Below are positions 1 to 10,348 of a stretch of DNA of 44,813 nucleotides, in pieces. Every line of letters begins with the position of its first letter. Within the stretch, counting starts at the first letter, position 1. This DNA comes from a virus: positions 1 to 44,813 of IMG/VR virus record IMGVR_UViG_3300010413_000061; one strand, written 5' to 3'. The position numbers and the translations under genes were made by a program. The notes under the pieces are model-generated. The model had not been told where the DNA came from. It did no database searches and saw nothing but the letters and a program-made list of their open reading frames with translations.

Positions 1-271
1 CATGTCCAGGATTGCCATATTTTATCCCTGGATTGCCAACACCTATACCTTCGTAAAAATCGCCGTTAGCTTTCATTGTGTAATCCGTTGGAGAAAGTTG
101 TTGATAATTAAGAGGAAGGAATCCTTCGGATGGCATAATCAATGTAGTCGGATTTGGATACAATGGGCCTTGACACCCACCAGCAAATATATTTGCGCCA
201 TGAGTAAATGGCCCATACACATGGTATGCCATAAACATAGCTGGAAGTTCAGAAAAAACGTTGCTTGCCAT
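1..271 (-). CDS. Tail/baseplate protein, 3' part outside window
   Basis: The frame opens at an ATG 7 bases after the stop of the preceding gene and runs without a stop to the window edge, giving 90 visible residues. The start MASNVFSELPAMF is preceded by AGG six bases upstream, a weak ribosome site. The visible part is rich in Gly, Pro, Asn and Tyr and has no signal peptide or membrane segment. I do not recognise the family. Its place after the tape measure and two tail-tip candidates suggests a baseplate or tail-fibre component, but that is inferred from position only. Confidence 0.6.
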   Translation of the reverse strand, partial: MASNVFSELPAMFMAYHVYGPFTHGANIFAGGCQGPLYPNPTTLIMPSEGFLPLNYQQLSPTDYTMKANGDFYEGIGVGNPGIKYGNPGH

Positions 272-278
272 ATAAGAC

Positions 279-1568
279 CTATCCAATTGGTGGAGCAAAA
301 ACCTGTGGTGATTGTTCTATATACGGAACACCGAAACTGCTTTCTCTTTCCTTGAAGATACTAACTGTTACACGCGTACCTGGACTTAGATATCCAGGAC
401 TCGCTTCTTGCTCTGCGAGATTTCGTACTCGTGGCCATTCAGACACAAACATACCAGGACCAAAACGTGAAAATGTTTGTGGATCAAGATCGACATTGTT
501 CAAACGTCTAATTTGATAAAATGGGCCTCCAACATGAGCGACTATAACCCCTAGCCCACCAGTTGGTTTTTCTATGTCCCATTTCCATCTATCCAACTCA
601 AGAGTACCAAGTGTTTGCAGACCATCTTGGACAGAGCTACGTAAACCTTGTATTTCGAGATCTAGCTGGCTTGGCGCTTTACTGTACACATATGAAGTAG
701 TAATACCATTTGGACTGAGTTGAACGTTTATCTGTTCTGGTCCTTCTCCTGCTCTAACACCAACAGTCGCTCTGCGTGGCCACGATGAATACACGTCATA
801 AAACTGTTGATATATTGATAACAATTCGTTTTTCAACTCTTCGACGCGACTGTTTTGTGCTTCGCTGTTACCAGATTTTGCTTGAAAACTGTTGATGTAT
901 GTGATCTTAGCCCATCCGGGTTCGAGTATATCTTCTATTTGGTCAAAACTTTGAAACGGATCTGCTATGGTTAATAATTCTATCTCAAGAGCTAAAACTT
1001 CAGCCCTGCGATAACCAAGAGATTGAAATATTTGATCATCAGTTGGAACTATCAACTCTGGAGTATTGCTTTTTGGAAGACCAGCCGCTTCTAGTGTCAA
1101 TGTTTCATGGACAGAAGCTTGATTGAGAATTTCACTAACTATTATCTCTAGTGTGCTGCGCGGTTGTTCTCTGATCTCATAACCACTTTTTCGTGAAATG
1201 ATCTCGCCAGCATGGACAAACAATAGTTCATCCACCGTTAATGCTGGTGAGCGACCACTTGTTGCCACAAATCCAGTTGTAATGCCTTCTTTGACTTTTA
1301 GATTGATGATTCCAGTTCCACCAGCGCTAACCAATACTTCGTCCGCTGCAATTATCTGTCCAGACACCTGTAAATCACCAACATAAAAATTGACATCGTT
1401 TCCAAGCAAATTAGATACCCTTGAAAACTGTCTGGGAACTTCTGGATCTGACTGTAAAGCTATACTATACGACCCCTGTCGTGATAAATTTGGGGATTCC
1501 TCTATTGATACATTACACGAAACACTTTTGATGTCACAACCATACAACTGATATCTTTCAATCGCCAT
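279..1568 (-). CDS. Putative tail-tip/baseplate structural protein
   Basis: A 429-residue soluble protein with no signal peptide. The first 130 residues are strand-rich and resemble a beta-domain (SCNVSIEESPNLSRQGSYSI; VGDLQVSGQIIAADEVLV). A helical middle follows around residues 180-275, including a KNELLSIYQQFYDVY helix, then a second beta-rich part. It starts at an ATG with GGTG five bases upstream, two bases after the preceding stop, so it is co-transcribed with its neighbours. The position downstream of the tape measure, in a run of virion proteins, suggests a distal-tail or baseplate role. No enzymatic motif is visible and the exact role is unknown. Confidence 0.6.
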   Translation of the reverse strand: MAIERYQLYGCDIKSVSCNVSIEESPNLSRQGSYSIALQSDPEVPRQFSRVSNLLGNDVNFYVGDLQVSGQIIAADEVLVSAGGTGIINLKVKEGITTGFVATSGRSPALTVDELLFVHAGEIISRKSGYEIREQPRSTLEIIVSEILNQASVHETLTLEAAGLPKSNTPELIVPTDDQIFQSLGYRRAEVLALEIELLTIADPFQSFDQIEDILEPGWAKITYINSFQAKSGNSEAQNSRVEELKNELLSIYQQFYDVYSSWPRRATVGVRAGEGPEQINVQLSPNGITTSYVYSKAPSQLDLEIQGLRSSVQDGLQTLGTLELDRWKWDIEKPTGGLGVIVAHVGGPFYQIRRLNNVDLDPQTFSRFGPGMFVSEWPRVRNLAEQEASPGYLSPGTRVTVSIFKERESSFGVPYIEQSPQVFAPPIG

Positions 1569-1570
1569 AA

Positions 1571-3265
1571 CTACACCAAAATCAAGTAAGTCCGCGTTCT
1601 AGTATATCTACCTGTATTTTCATTAAACGAATCGGTATCTCCATTAAGAAGCCAGCTAGACGCAGTAATAAAGGCGTCCATCGTTGCTATCGTAGATCCA
1701 TTTGATGGTTTAAATTCATTGTTTTCGCTAGTTAATGTAACGGTAATAACTTTTGACGTTTGGGTGTTCATGTCCTGAACTATTGGACCGAGGCTTCGTC
1801 CAGGTATAATGATTTGCGCTGAAACATCTTGTGGAAAATTAGTTTGAACTACTATCTGTGGGTCTGTTATATTTGTGCTAGTCCACGTATACGCAGTGCG
1901 AATAGCACCGGTTGTGTCATTGTAGGATGACGATATAGAGGTTGGAGTAGAAATCATCGTAACTCCACCTGGGAGAGATCCGTTGACTAAAGATAGAGCT
2001 AGAGACAATGCTGCCGAAGTTGATAACATAGATGCCCGCGAGTTACTCAGCCGAGTTGCGCTATCTTCTCCTATGCCAGCTATATCACAAGTAAGTCTTA
2101 AAGTATAGATACCTGTATCTTTTGAAAAGTCTAGATTGGCTTCGCATATCGTCTTTGCGGTTTCATCTTCGTCTACGGTCCACTGAAACGAAAATGTTAC
2201 AGTCCCTGTTTGATGGTTGGTACCAATATTTTTCTGTGAAGGAGATGTGCCTAACGTTAGACTGCCAAAAAATGATCCAAGTTCATTTAATGTCTCGGTT
2301 CTGGCATTAGCATCTGTTGGTACAGCAGCTAACGCGTTATCTATCGCCTGACTCCCTCCTTTAGCTTCACCTTCTTTGATTCCGTAGATGGTACCATTAT
2401 AACTAGCAGTAAACTGATCTGTAAGCAGAGCGCGATTAAAAGAAAATTGTTTCTCTGTATATGTTGTGTCAGAACCTACAACCCAAGATTCAATTACAGA
2501 ATAATCGCCAGTTTTTTCATCAACAGAAACATTTTTTGTAAAAGACCCTCCTATGAATGACGTAGAACCAAGGGCTCCTGATAGAACGACCGGATCTAAT
2601 GAACCAGTAGCATATATATCCACCCATGTTTTTGCATGCTGCCATGCCGGGCCAAGACTAACGCCATTCTCGTCATAACCTATAATCCCTTTTGCCTTAA
2701 CGACATGTTTAGTTGTAAATGATGTACCTTGTGACCCCTCTACTTCTTCGAAAGTCCACGACTCAGAAGCGTCTTGAACAAGAGATGTTTCTAGAACATT
2801 AATGTCTTCTCCACTCGGAGCATTATTGAATCGTATCCAGTCGGTTTCAAGATTAACTACATAATTAGATCTGTCAACCCATTGATTTTCTTGAAATTCA
2901 ATGCCAAGAACACGAGGATTGCATTTTACAACAGGTTGGCCACCAGCAGGTTGCCATTCAAGAGATTGTCCATCAGTTCTGAAGAGATATCGTAGCGCGT
3001 CTTGTTTACGCAGCAAACGATCAAAGTCGGCACCATCTGTCGCATCAACTGGTTCGTCTGGCGGATAGTCACTTAAAATCCAAAACGCATCGTTAATATC
3101 TGTGTAATTACCGCTCGGAGAACCTTTCCACGGCAAAAGTGTTCCGGCCAAAGACATATCATACAAGACACCAACAGTAGATCCGTCGGCTGTTTTCTGG
3201 TACGTCTTGTTGATGGTTATCAATGGTGCCGGTATTATTTTTTTGCCATCATACGAAACAGACAT
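1571..3265 (-). CDS. Putative tail structural protein, beta-rich
   Basis: A 564-residue protein rich in Thr, Ser and Asn, with alternating hydrophobic stretches typical of all-beta virion proteins. A pattern of the type T-G-x-Y-x(0-2)-hydrophobic recurs (KTGDYSVIESW near residue 255, DTGIYTLRLTC, NTGRYTRTRTYLIL at the C-terminus). This suggests two or three related beta-domains. The ATG is preceded by a strong GGGGGA site. The gene lies nine bases after the propeller gene and two before the next tail gene. It could be part of the baseplate hub or tail tip. I see no catalytic motif, and the assignment rests on location and composition. Confidence 0.6.
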   Translation of the reverse strand: MSVSYDGKKIIPAPLITINKTYQKTADGSTVGVLYDMSLAGTLLPWKGSPSGNYTDINDAFWILSDYPPDEPVDATDGADFDRLLRKQDALRYLFRTDGQSLEWQPAGGQPVVKCNPRVLGIEFQENQWVDRSNYVVNLETDWIRFNNAPSGEDINVLETSLVQDASESWTFEEVEGSQGTSFTTKHVVKAKGIIGYDENGVSLGPAWQHAKTWVDIYATGSLDPVVLSGALGSTSFIGGSFTKNVSVDEKTGDYSVIESWVVGSDTTYTEKQFSFNRALLTDQFTASYNGTIYGIKEGEAKGGSQAIDNALAAVPTDANARTETLNELGSFFGSLTLGTSPSQKNIGTNHQTGTVTFSFQWTVDEDETAKTICEANLDFSKDTGIYTLRLTCDIAGIGEDSATRLSNSRASMLSTSAALSLALSLVNGSLPGGVTMISTPTSISSSYNDTTGAIRTAYTWTSTNITDPQIVVQTNFPQDVSAQIIIPGRSLGPIVQDMNTQTSKVITVTLTSENNEFKPSNGSTIATMDAFITASSWLLNGDTDSFNENTGRYTRTRTYLILV

Positions 3266-3274
3266 ATCTTCCCC

Positions 3275-5119
3275 CTAATATCCGTGAACATACAAAATCG
3301 AATTACTATTCATAACTCCGGTTTCTGCAACGATAAAGAGAGTCATAGTTCCAGATGCATATCCGCTTATACCGAACAGAAACATATCAAGATCAGTATT
3401 TATAGGTTGATTGCCTATGGAAACAAGATTTATGTCTCCACTAATAGTAGTTGAATCCGGTGGACTGCCAGACAGAAAAAGATCAAGGCCACCCGAAACT
3501 CCCGAGAAGACTTTGGTGAAAACTGACCATTCGCCACGATCAGCATTCCACCCAGGAGTAACGACCCACCCAGGATATTGTTCTATAAAGAGGCTAAAGC
3601 TACCTGAGTTTGTTGGACCTGATCGTATAAATAGACCAATAGATGATTCTATCGATCCTTCAACTCTTAGAAATACCGGCCAGTATCCACTGACTGGACT
3701 TGTTTCTTCTTCCGTTTTAACGAAAGCTGGGAAATAAGATGCGAACTCTGGAGGATACACTACGTCCAATCCCGAGTTCTGTATAAATAGATTCATTTCC
3801 GCAGCAGGAATTCCAACGCCCGACGTTGTCGTTCCGTATACTTTGAGATCTAGGCTGTCGTTGATTGAATCGCTAAGCCCTTTGAGCATCATGCTCCATG
3901 ATGATATAACGCCAGAGTTGGCTATGTATAGATCCATTCCTCCGCTGATTGGATTTGGTCCAGATATAAACAAATCACCGCTAGTTGAGATAGCATCTCT
4001 TCCACGAGAGTATAGTGTTAGTGATCCACTTTCAGTTAGATGCCCTGTTGTGTGTAAGTCTAGGGTACCACTAATCTGTGTGTAGCCGCGTATAAATAAG
4101 TTCATTGATGAATCAATTGGATCTGCTACCTTCAAAAACAGATCTAGTGAATCACCAAAAGGAACTTGAATAAATAAGTCCATCGATCCGGACGATGGTT
4201 CGTGACCATTGATATAAAAATCTATAGAACCACTTGCTTGATCAAATCCGTGTTCAAAAAGATCGAGTGATCCACCAGCAGGCCCAAGCAAAAATAAATC
4301 GAGACCACCGCTTACAGATGGAATCTGGTCTATGTCTATGTCACGTATTTGTCCGGTTGCGTTAGAATAGATTGTTTCTATTGTAGATCCATCAAGATTG
4401 CATTGGGTTATAGTATCTGTTGATGCATCGTTAGTAAAAATTACTTTATCGTTGACGGTGTCTATAACCAAGCCACGAAGCTGTGTATATCCAGTTGTGA
4501 CAATGCCCGTGACACTGCTTCCGTCTAGCCCAGCCCTAGCAACCCTGTCTGTCGTACCAGTTTGAACCCAAAATATAAAACCACTTGCTTCGTGGATGTC
4601 TATGCTTTGAAGTCCTGCTTGCGAAGAAACAATAGACGATAAACTGCTGCCGTCAAGATTGCATTTTAGTATTTCGTTTGTACCCTGATTGTTAATAAAC
4701 AGCTTGTTATTAGTCTTATCTATTGCAACAGAAATGGGCAGATTGAGACCGTCAGCGCCGGAAGCTATAATGGTAAAATTACCGCCAGCAGCATCTACCC
4801 TGTATACTTCATCAGTTGTATAATCGGCTACATAGACATGTTGATTAGTGCGATCAATAGCCACGCCAAGAGGCTGGCTGACTCCATCTGCGCCGGAAGC
4901 TATAACTTCGACACTAGATCCATCTAGATTGCATCTTTTAACTTCGTTGCTTCCTTGGCTTGTAAAATACAATTTTCCATTTGATGTATCAACAGCTACA
5001 CCGTATGGATTATTCGCGTCTGTGGTTAATTCTGTGACGCTTCCACCAGACAGACCAGATGCTTGAATCCTATCTGGTAGTAAGTCTCCCCAATATAATT
5101 TCCTGTTGTCAGCCGCCAC
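3275..5119 (-). CDS. YWTD propeller plus SGxxDLF-repeat tail protein
   Basis: A 614-residue protein in two halves. Residues 1 to about 265 hold at least five YWTD/LDL-receptor-class-B-like blades, each with a pattern such as KLYWGD or KLYFTS, then VKRCNLDGS and GVAVD. That is the expected size for a six-bladed beta-propeller. From about residue 268 to the end it carries degenerate SGxxDLFxxG repeats, more diverged and less regular than those in the genes at 21-32 kb. The start is a GTG with GGAAG four bases upstream. Lying directly after the tape measure gene, it is probably a tail-tip or fibre protein; propellers of this kind usually bind proteins or glycans. Receptor binding is inferred. 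Confidence 0.7.
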   Translation of the reverse strand: MAADNRKLYWGDLLPDRIQASGLSGGSVTELTTDANNPYGVAVDTSNGKLYFTSQGSNEVKRCNLDGSSVEVIASGADGVSQPLGVAIDRTNQHVYVADYTTDEVYRVDAAGGNFTIIASGADGLNLPISVAIDKTNNKLFINNQGTNEILKCNLDGSSLSSIVSSQAGLQSIDIHEASGFIFWVQTGTTDRVARAGLDGSSVTGIVTTGYTQLRGLVIDTVNDKVIFTNDASTDTITQCNLDGSTIETIYSNATGQIRDIDIDQIPSVSGGLDLFLLGPAGGSLDLFEHGFDQASGSIDFYINGHEPSSGSMDLFIQVPFGDSLDLFLKVADPIDSSMNLFIRGYTQISGTLDLHTTGHLTESGSLTLYSRGRDAISTSGDLFISGPNPISGGMDLYIANSGVISSWSMMLKGLSDSINDSLDLKVYGTTTSGVGIPAAEMNLFIQNSGLDVVYPPEFASYFPAFVKTEEETSPVSGYWPVFLRVEGSIESSIGLFIRSGPTNSGSFSLFIEQYPGWVVTPGWNADRGEWSVFTKVFSGVSGGLDLFLSGSPPDSTTISGDINLVSIGNQPINTDLDMFLFGISGYASGTMTLFIVAETGVMNSNSILYVHGY

Positions 5120-5133
5120 TTTACTTCCTTAGT

Positions 5134-8100
5134 TTATACCAAGCCATCAGCTATGGACCTAGCCGTTTGTGACAATTCTGCGTTTCCAAGTTCATTAGCC
5201 AGTTGTCTCAATGCTACTTGCACTTGTTTTTTAGCAACAACAGTTGCAACTTCTTCAAATTCACCAGCGAGTTCTTCGACACTTCGATCTAATCCTTCAA
5301 CATTTATTTGCAGTGTTTGGATAGCTTCTAGTCTTGCCGTTAATCCTTCTGACAACGCTTGCTGTGTCTTTGCTAGCTCTCCACTTAGCGATTGTAGATT
5401 GCTGTTGTTTGAAGCCAAAGCTTCGGAGTTAGCCGTGGTTGCATTACTAACATCGTCGAGACCTTCGATTTCAACAGACCCCTCAGTGGTTTGTTGCTGT
5501 CTTTCTTGTGGTGACAATTCTGAAATTTTGGATGTTAATGCAGTAATAGCTTCGTTTTGTTGTCTAAGTGCTTGCAGGTTTTCTCTGTTCACGGCAACTG
5601 ATTCGCTAGTAATATTAACTAATTCATCTGAACCGACAGGCGATGTTGTTTCCGGACGAGTATCAATAATCGCTGTTAGTCCTGCAAGCCCATTTGATAG
5701 TCCCTCGGCAGCAAACGCAAGTTCTTGTGTACCTGCACGCAATGCTTCTCCACCAGCAACAATGCTTGAAGCAGTTTCTTGTGTAGCCTGAGACGCTACT
5801 GCTAATTGACTGGCACTTTCCGACACGTCCGTAGCTGATGTTGGAGCGATTCTTCCTGTGTCTGTTGTTTGGATTTGTGGGATAGCTGCCTGAACAGAAG
5901 CAGTCACTGCTTGTGAAATCGATGATTGAAGTTGTGCTTGATCGACAGCCGATGTCTGGTCAGTTGTCGCTGGCCTTTGATCTAATGCGGCACCAAGACT
6001 TTCTATGTCGATAACTTGTTGTTGCGGTATGTTTTGTAGCTCTTGTCTCAGGGATTCTATTTCTGGCCCAAAACGCTCTTCGAAACTTGGAATATTTCTT
6101 TGTTGTGCTGTTTCAACATCTGTCCCGCCTGTTTCTATAGCAGCCCTTATCGCTGCTGCACGTTCCGCACTTGTCTCTGCTTCAGCAGCAGCAGTTCTTG
6201 CAAGATTTGCCGATGCCGACGCAGCAACCTCAGATGCTCTAAATTCTGATCTAGCAGCCAGTTCTTGTCTAGTGCCCTGGTCTATAGCAGCCAATGCTGC
6301 TGGTGGTGTATTTTGTGGAGTAAATTTACCAGTAAGTAGGTCTTCGATGTTCTTTGGAAGATTTTTGATATTTCCAGCAAATTCTCCAGACGCTTTGGCG
6401 GCTTCAAGTTGTTTGTCTATAACCTCTTGTAGTGCTGTCTCGAAAACTTGTGACTCTGGTATTGGCAATAATCCTGATTCGTCTCGCTGGCGAACTATGC
6501 GTGCTTGAGCATCTTCAAAATCTGCAAATAATGACTGTATGTTATCTACACCAAAAGCAGCCCTATTTTGTTCAATAGTGTCTTGTGGTGTTTTTGCTAT
6601 AGATGAAGCTATCTCTCCGGTATTGAGAATACGGACATCTCTTACTCCAGGTTCGCTGACACTAATAATCTGACCTCCAGTGCCAGCGGTAAGACTTTGA
6701 GTCACTTTGTCTGGAGTCAATTGAATTCCAAGAGAAGAGATTAATTGTTGTGTGGCTTTGGCATAAGCGTTGACATTTTCTCCAAATTTATCCACTGCAC
6801 CTTCAAAAGTTATTGGTTGATCTTTAAGATCTGTTGCACGTAATAGTTCGTCTACTTGTACATTTTTCAAACTATCTTGCAATTCCTGTCTTAGAAAAGA
6901 AAGATCGAGACGTAATTGTTCTGCGCCAGGTGCCTGTGTGTCTATGTTTGATATTGCTCTATCAACAGCTTCTAATGACTCTTGGGCTATAAATTTGAAT
7001 CTAAGGAACACTTCATTAGCAGCCTGGAACTCAGCCGCAGCTTCCGGTATATTGGCCGCATTTGTAGCAATCGCTGTTTGTAATTCGCTTGTGGCTTGAG
7101 CGGCTCTTTGAGCAGCAGACGAATACTGTTGGAAAAACTGATCAGATCCAGCTAATGCTAGAGAGATATCTTCCACTTGTCCAATGAGATCTGTGGAACG
7201 AAAATCTATTCTACCGAAATTACCAAGAGAATCAATTTCACCAAGAACTTGATCAAATGCATCAGCTATACCAGCCTCACTTATTCGTCCAGCTAATGTT
7301 TCCAGCCTCAGAGATTCTCTTTCTAGACCAAAGTTGACTGTTTTTAATGCATTTTCTAGAATTGTTTTAACATCTGACGATACCGTATCTCCAATACCGC
7401 CAAGTTGACCAAGCAACGATTTTTCTATTTCGCCGAATACATCTTCTTTTGGAACTATGTTCTTAGCCAATTCAGACGTAACTCTTTGTCCAGCAGCCTG
7501 AAGTCTTGCTGCAACTGACGGTGGAACATCTCCAAGAGAATCTACGAACTTGCTGATAAATTCTTTGACAAAAACAGAGGGATCTGCTTGTGGATCTTCA
7601 AGATTAACAGCCTGCTCAAATTCAGCGCGAGACGCAGAAAATGCCCTGGTGAGTTGTGTGATTGCTTCTCTGAAGAGAACAACGTCTTGTGTTTGTGAAC
7701 TCAGTTCTCCAAATGAATCTCCCAGCAAATTTGTTAATGCTGTAGGATCTTTGAGGAACCCAGTTATTGCTTGATCAGATATGTCGACGCCTAAATCTGG
7801 AGCCTGTAGTGTATCAATTGATCCAGCAAGAGCGTCAAATGCACTTATATTTGCGTCGATACTAGTAACTGTTCTTTTGACAGACTCAGACAATAAATCT
7901 AGTTGTGAAGCAAGTTGTCCTGGTACAGAAATCTTTGCTAATCTAGCAGCAACATTTTCTGCTTGTTCTGCGAGTTTTTGTTGCGCTGCTTTTTGACGTT
8001 CAGCCGAAGCTTGAGACAAAGCTGTTACTCGTGTTGCCTGACCAACATTGGCTATAATTCTATCGGCTATCGCGACAGCAGCTTCTCTTGATGCACCTGG

Positions 8101-10335
8101 AATTTCAGCTAGCGAATCTATGAGCCCCTTCCTGAAATCTGTGCCAAATTCTCTTACTGCACCAGTAAAGATTTCGTCTATTGTTGATCCTGCGTTCTTG
8201 AGTGCTTCATCAATAAATTTAGTGGCATCAATAGTTGGATCAAACAATCCTCTTTGACCGGAAACTAAATCAGATAAACCTTTTCCAGCTTGTGTAAAAA
8301 ATTGTCCTATGCTTTGTTCTCCGGTATCTGTATCTCTGAATCTATCTGCTGCTTCACGAATCTTGTCGAGTATACTTGTGCCAAGAGACTGTATCTCCTG
8401 CTCTATTCCATCGTCAATATTGATTTCTATGGCTCGAATTTGGCTTGCTGCTTGATCGACCTTTTGTTTAATCGCGTCTGTACCAATTTGTCCAGCAGTG
8501 TATATGCCAGCAGCTAATAGACCACCTATACCAAGAAGAGCACCACTGAGACTGCTAAAGAGACCCTTGCCTATAGCTGAAACACTTTTTCCTGATATCA
8601 ATGATGCCCCAATTGATAACGCCGCAACAGTTTTGGCAAATTCAGCGGCAAGTTCGGCAGATGAGTTGCCTGCTTCTTTTGCGCTATTTGCAAAAGAATC
8701 AAGCGCAGGTATCGCTAAGCCAAGAGCGGCAATTTGTCCAAGTTGAGATTTAGCCAAAGCTACAAATCCAGAAGCAACTCTTGATGCAGCCCCAGCAGAA
8801 GCAGCGCCTACGCCGGTTTGATTTACGGGACCAACAAAACCTGCTGGCTTTAAGTTTTGTGCATTAAAGTTTGCAAAACCTGCCAGTCTAAGACCGGCGA
8901 GTTTTGTTGATGCTGTAGCAAGTGCTGTTATCGCAACTGTTACAGCTTTGATTCCAACTGCTGCTAATGTTATTTCTGTCAGTATCGGTATAACAGGAGA
9001 GATAGCGGTTATAAAGGCTGCTGCACCAGTAGCAGCTTGTGTAAATCCTTGAATCAATGGAATAAAAACTGGTTCAGCTAATGTCTGAAACAATTCAATA
9101 AATTTAGCACCAACAATGTCTAGTTGAGCACGTAGCGTAGTCAATCCTTCTTCAGCTATACGATTGAATTCACCATCAGCACTTCCTGCAACACCAAGTG
9201 CTTCGTCCAATTTGTCGACACTATCTGTTAATGCCAAGAAACGGCTAACTTGTCGTCTACCAGCAACTCGTGTTGCAATTTCTACCTTTTCTTGAGTCGT
9301 ACTTACTTCTTCTAGTGCTTGTGAAATTTGTCTAATGGCTGGAATAGCGCCAACAAAATCGCCTGTCGGAGATATTAGCTCTATTCCACGACCCCTCAAG
9401 AATTCTAAAATCTTAGGATCAGCTAATCTTGACGACAAAGTCTTGAAAAATGTTCCAACGGTAGTTGCGCTTTCACGAGTTTCTTGTCGAACAATTGCTA
9501 GAGCAGCAGCAAATTCACGGAATGTTCCACCGACAGCAGCAAATGCGGCTCCACCACGAGAAAAACCTTGGAACAAATCTTCTGCTGTTGCTGCGTATTT
9601 ATTTCCGACCTTGGTCAAAACGTCAAAAACTTCTACAACACCAAGAGATTCTTGTTCGAACTGGTTTTGTACGGCAAGCAATCCTTCAACAGCAGATTCA
9701 ATAGATCCAAAAGTTGGAGTCAGCGGTACTTTAGACAACGCCTCTATTGCTTCTGTTAATTTAGCACCACGTATACCAGCTTGCGCTAATGTTTTGGTTG
9801 TATTTGCTATTTCTACAGCCGACGTACCAGTGGCCACGGAAAGATCTATGAATTGTTGTTTTAGTCCAGCAATTTCTTCCGCCGATTGACCCGTAATCTG
9901 TCTAACCCTAGTAACAGATTCGTCGAACTCTATAACTGATTGTGTAGCTTCTCTAAAACCTGCTATGGCCGCAAACGGTATCGCCGTAGCGGTAACGAAA
10001 GCCGCATATCTTTTGCCAGCCAAACCTATTTGTTGGGCGAAATTGTTGGCGCTAGCTGCACCTTGCTTTGTAGCAGCGCTAGCTTGTCTTGTTGTCTGAG
10101 CAAGTGTGTTGTTTGATTTCGATACTTTTTCGTTGGCAGAAGCAACTTGATTCATTGCCTTAGCCTGGGCGGCGGCTGCTGCAACTGCTTGAGCACTAGC
10201 GGCTTTAACACCACCACCAGCACCACCAGCAGCAACAGGTATATTGCCAGTAACAGCAGTTATTTGCTGTTTAACTTGCTCTAGGCCAATGACATCTTTG
10301 ATAGCAAGATTGACATCGAGAAGAAAAGCCGCCAT
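5134..10335 (-). CDS. Tail tape measure protein
   Basis: The second-largest gene of the window, 1733 residues. After a Gly/Ala-rich N-terminus it shows the TP901-type tape-measure core around residues 125-420, with motifs EFDESVTRVRQITG and LSVATGTSAVEIANTTKTLA. Hydrophobic stretches follow near residues 445-490 and 600-630 (LLGIGGLLAAGIYTAGQI). The rest is a long, Ala/Gln-rich, largely helical tail ending in low-complexity coiled coils. Tape measures set tail length inside the assembling tube and are ejected with DNA. At roughly 1.5 angstrom per residue the tail would be about 260 nm long (inference). The ATG has AAGGTGG at a good distance. It follows the three tail-assembly genes. Confidence 0.93.
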   Translation of the reverse strand: MAAFLLDVNLAIKDVIGLEQVKQQITAVTGNIPVAAGGAGGGVKAASAQAVAAAAAQAKAMNQVASANEKVSKSNNTLAQTTRQASAATKQGAASANNFAQQIGLAGKRYAAFVTATAIPFAAIAGFREATQSVIEFDESVTRVRQITGQSAEEIAGLKQQFIDLSVATGTSAVEIANTTKTLAQAGIRGAKLTEAIEALSKVPLTPTFGSIESAVEGLLAVQNQFEQESLGVVEVFDVLTKVGNKYAATAEDLFQGFSRGGAAFAAVGGTFREFAAALAIVRQETRESATTVGTFFKTLSSRLADPKILEFLRGRGIELISPTGDFVGAIPAIRQISQALEEVSTTQEKVEIATRVAGRRQVSRFLALTDSVDKLDEALGVAGSADGEFNRIAEEGLTTLRAQLDIVGAKFIELFQTLAEPVFIPLIQGFTQAATGAAAFITAISPVIPILTEITLAAVGIKAVTVAITALATASTKLAGLRLAGFANFNAQNLKPAGFVGPVNQTGVGAASAGAASRVASGFVALAKSQLGQIAALGLAIPALDSFANSAKEAGNSSAELAAEFAKTVAALSIGASLISGKSVSAIGKGLFSSLSGALLGIGGLLAAGIYTAGQIGTDAIKQKVDQAASQIRAIEINIDDGIEQEIQSLGTSILDKIREAADRFRDTDTGEQSIGQFFTQAGKGLSDLVSGQRGLFDPTIDATKFIDEALKNAGSTIDEIFTGAVREFGTDFRKGLIDSLAEIPGASREAAVAIADRIIANVGQATRVTALSQASAERQKAAQQKLAEQAENVAARLAKISVPGQLASQLDLLSESVKRTVTSIDANISAFDALAGSIDTLQAPDLGVDISDQAITGFLKDPTALTNLLGDSFGELSSQTQDVVLFREAITQLTRAFSASRAEFEQAVNLEDPQADPSVFVKEFISKFVDSLGDVPPSVAARLQAAGQRVTSELAKNIVPKEDVFGEIEKSLLGQLGGIGDTVSSDVKTILENALKTVNFGLERESLRLETLAGRISEAGIADAFDQVLGEIDSLGNFGRIDFRSTDLIGQVEDISLALAGSDQFFQQYSSAAQRAAQATSELQTAIATNAANIPEAAAEFQAANEVFLRFKFIAQESLEAVDRAISNIDTQAPGAEQLRLDLSFLRQELQDSLKNVQVDELLRATDLKDQPITFEGAVDKFGENVNAYAKATQQLISSLGIQLTPDKVTQSLTAGTGGQIISVSEPGVRDVRILNTGEIASSIAKTPQDTIEQNRAAFGVDNIQSLFADFEDAQARIVRQRDESGLLPIPESQVFETALQEVIDKQLEAAKASGEFAGNIKNLPKNIEDLLTGKFTPQNTPPAALAAIDQGTRQELAARSEFRASEVAASASANLARTAAAEAETSAERAAAIRAAIETGGTDVETAQQRNIPSFEERFGPEIESLRQELQNIPQQQVIDIESLGAALDQRPATTDQTSAVDQAQLQSSISQAVTASVQAAIPQIQTTDTGRIAPTSATDVSESASQLAVASQATQETASSIVAGGEALRAGTQELAFAAEGLSNGLAGLTAIIDTRPETTSPVGSDELVNITSESVAVNRENLQALRQQNEAITALTSKISELSPQERQQQTTEGSVEIEGLDDVSNATTANSEALASNNSNLQSLSGELAKTQQALSEGLTARLEAIQTLQINVEGLDRSVEELAGEFEEVATVVAKKQVQVALRQLANELGNAELSQTARSIADGLV

Positions 10336-10348
10336 TCACTACACCACC

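Noticed and set aside
5153-5791. Plus-strand 212-codon frame within the tape measure gene
   Set aside because: Antisense shadow of the low-complexity coiled coil; Ser/Ala/Cys-rich, no start signals, no family pattern.
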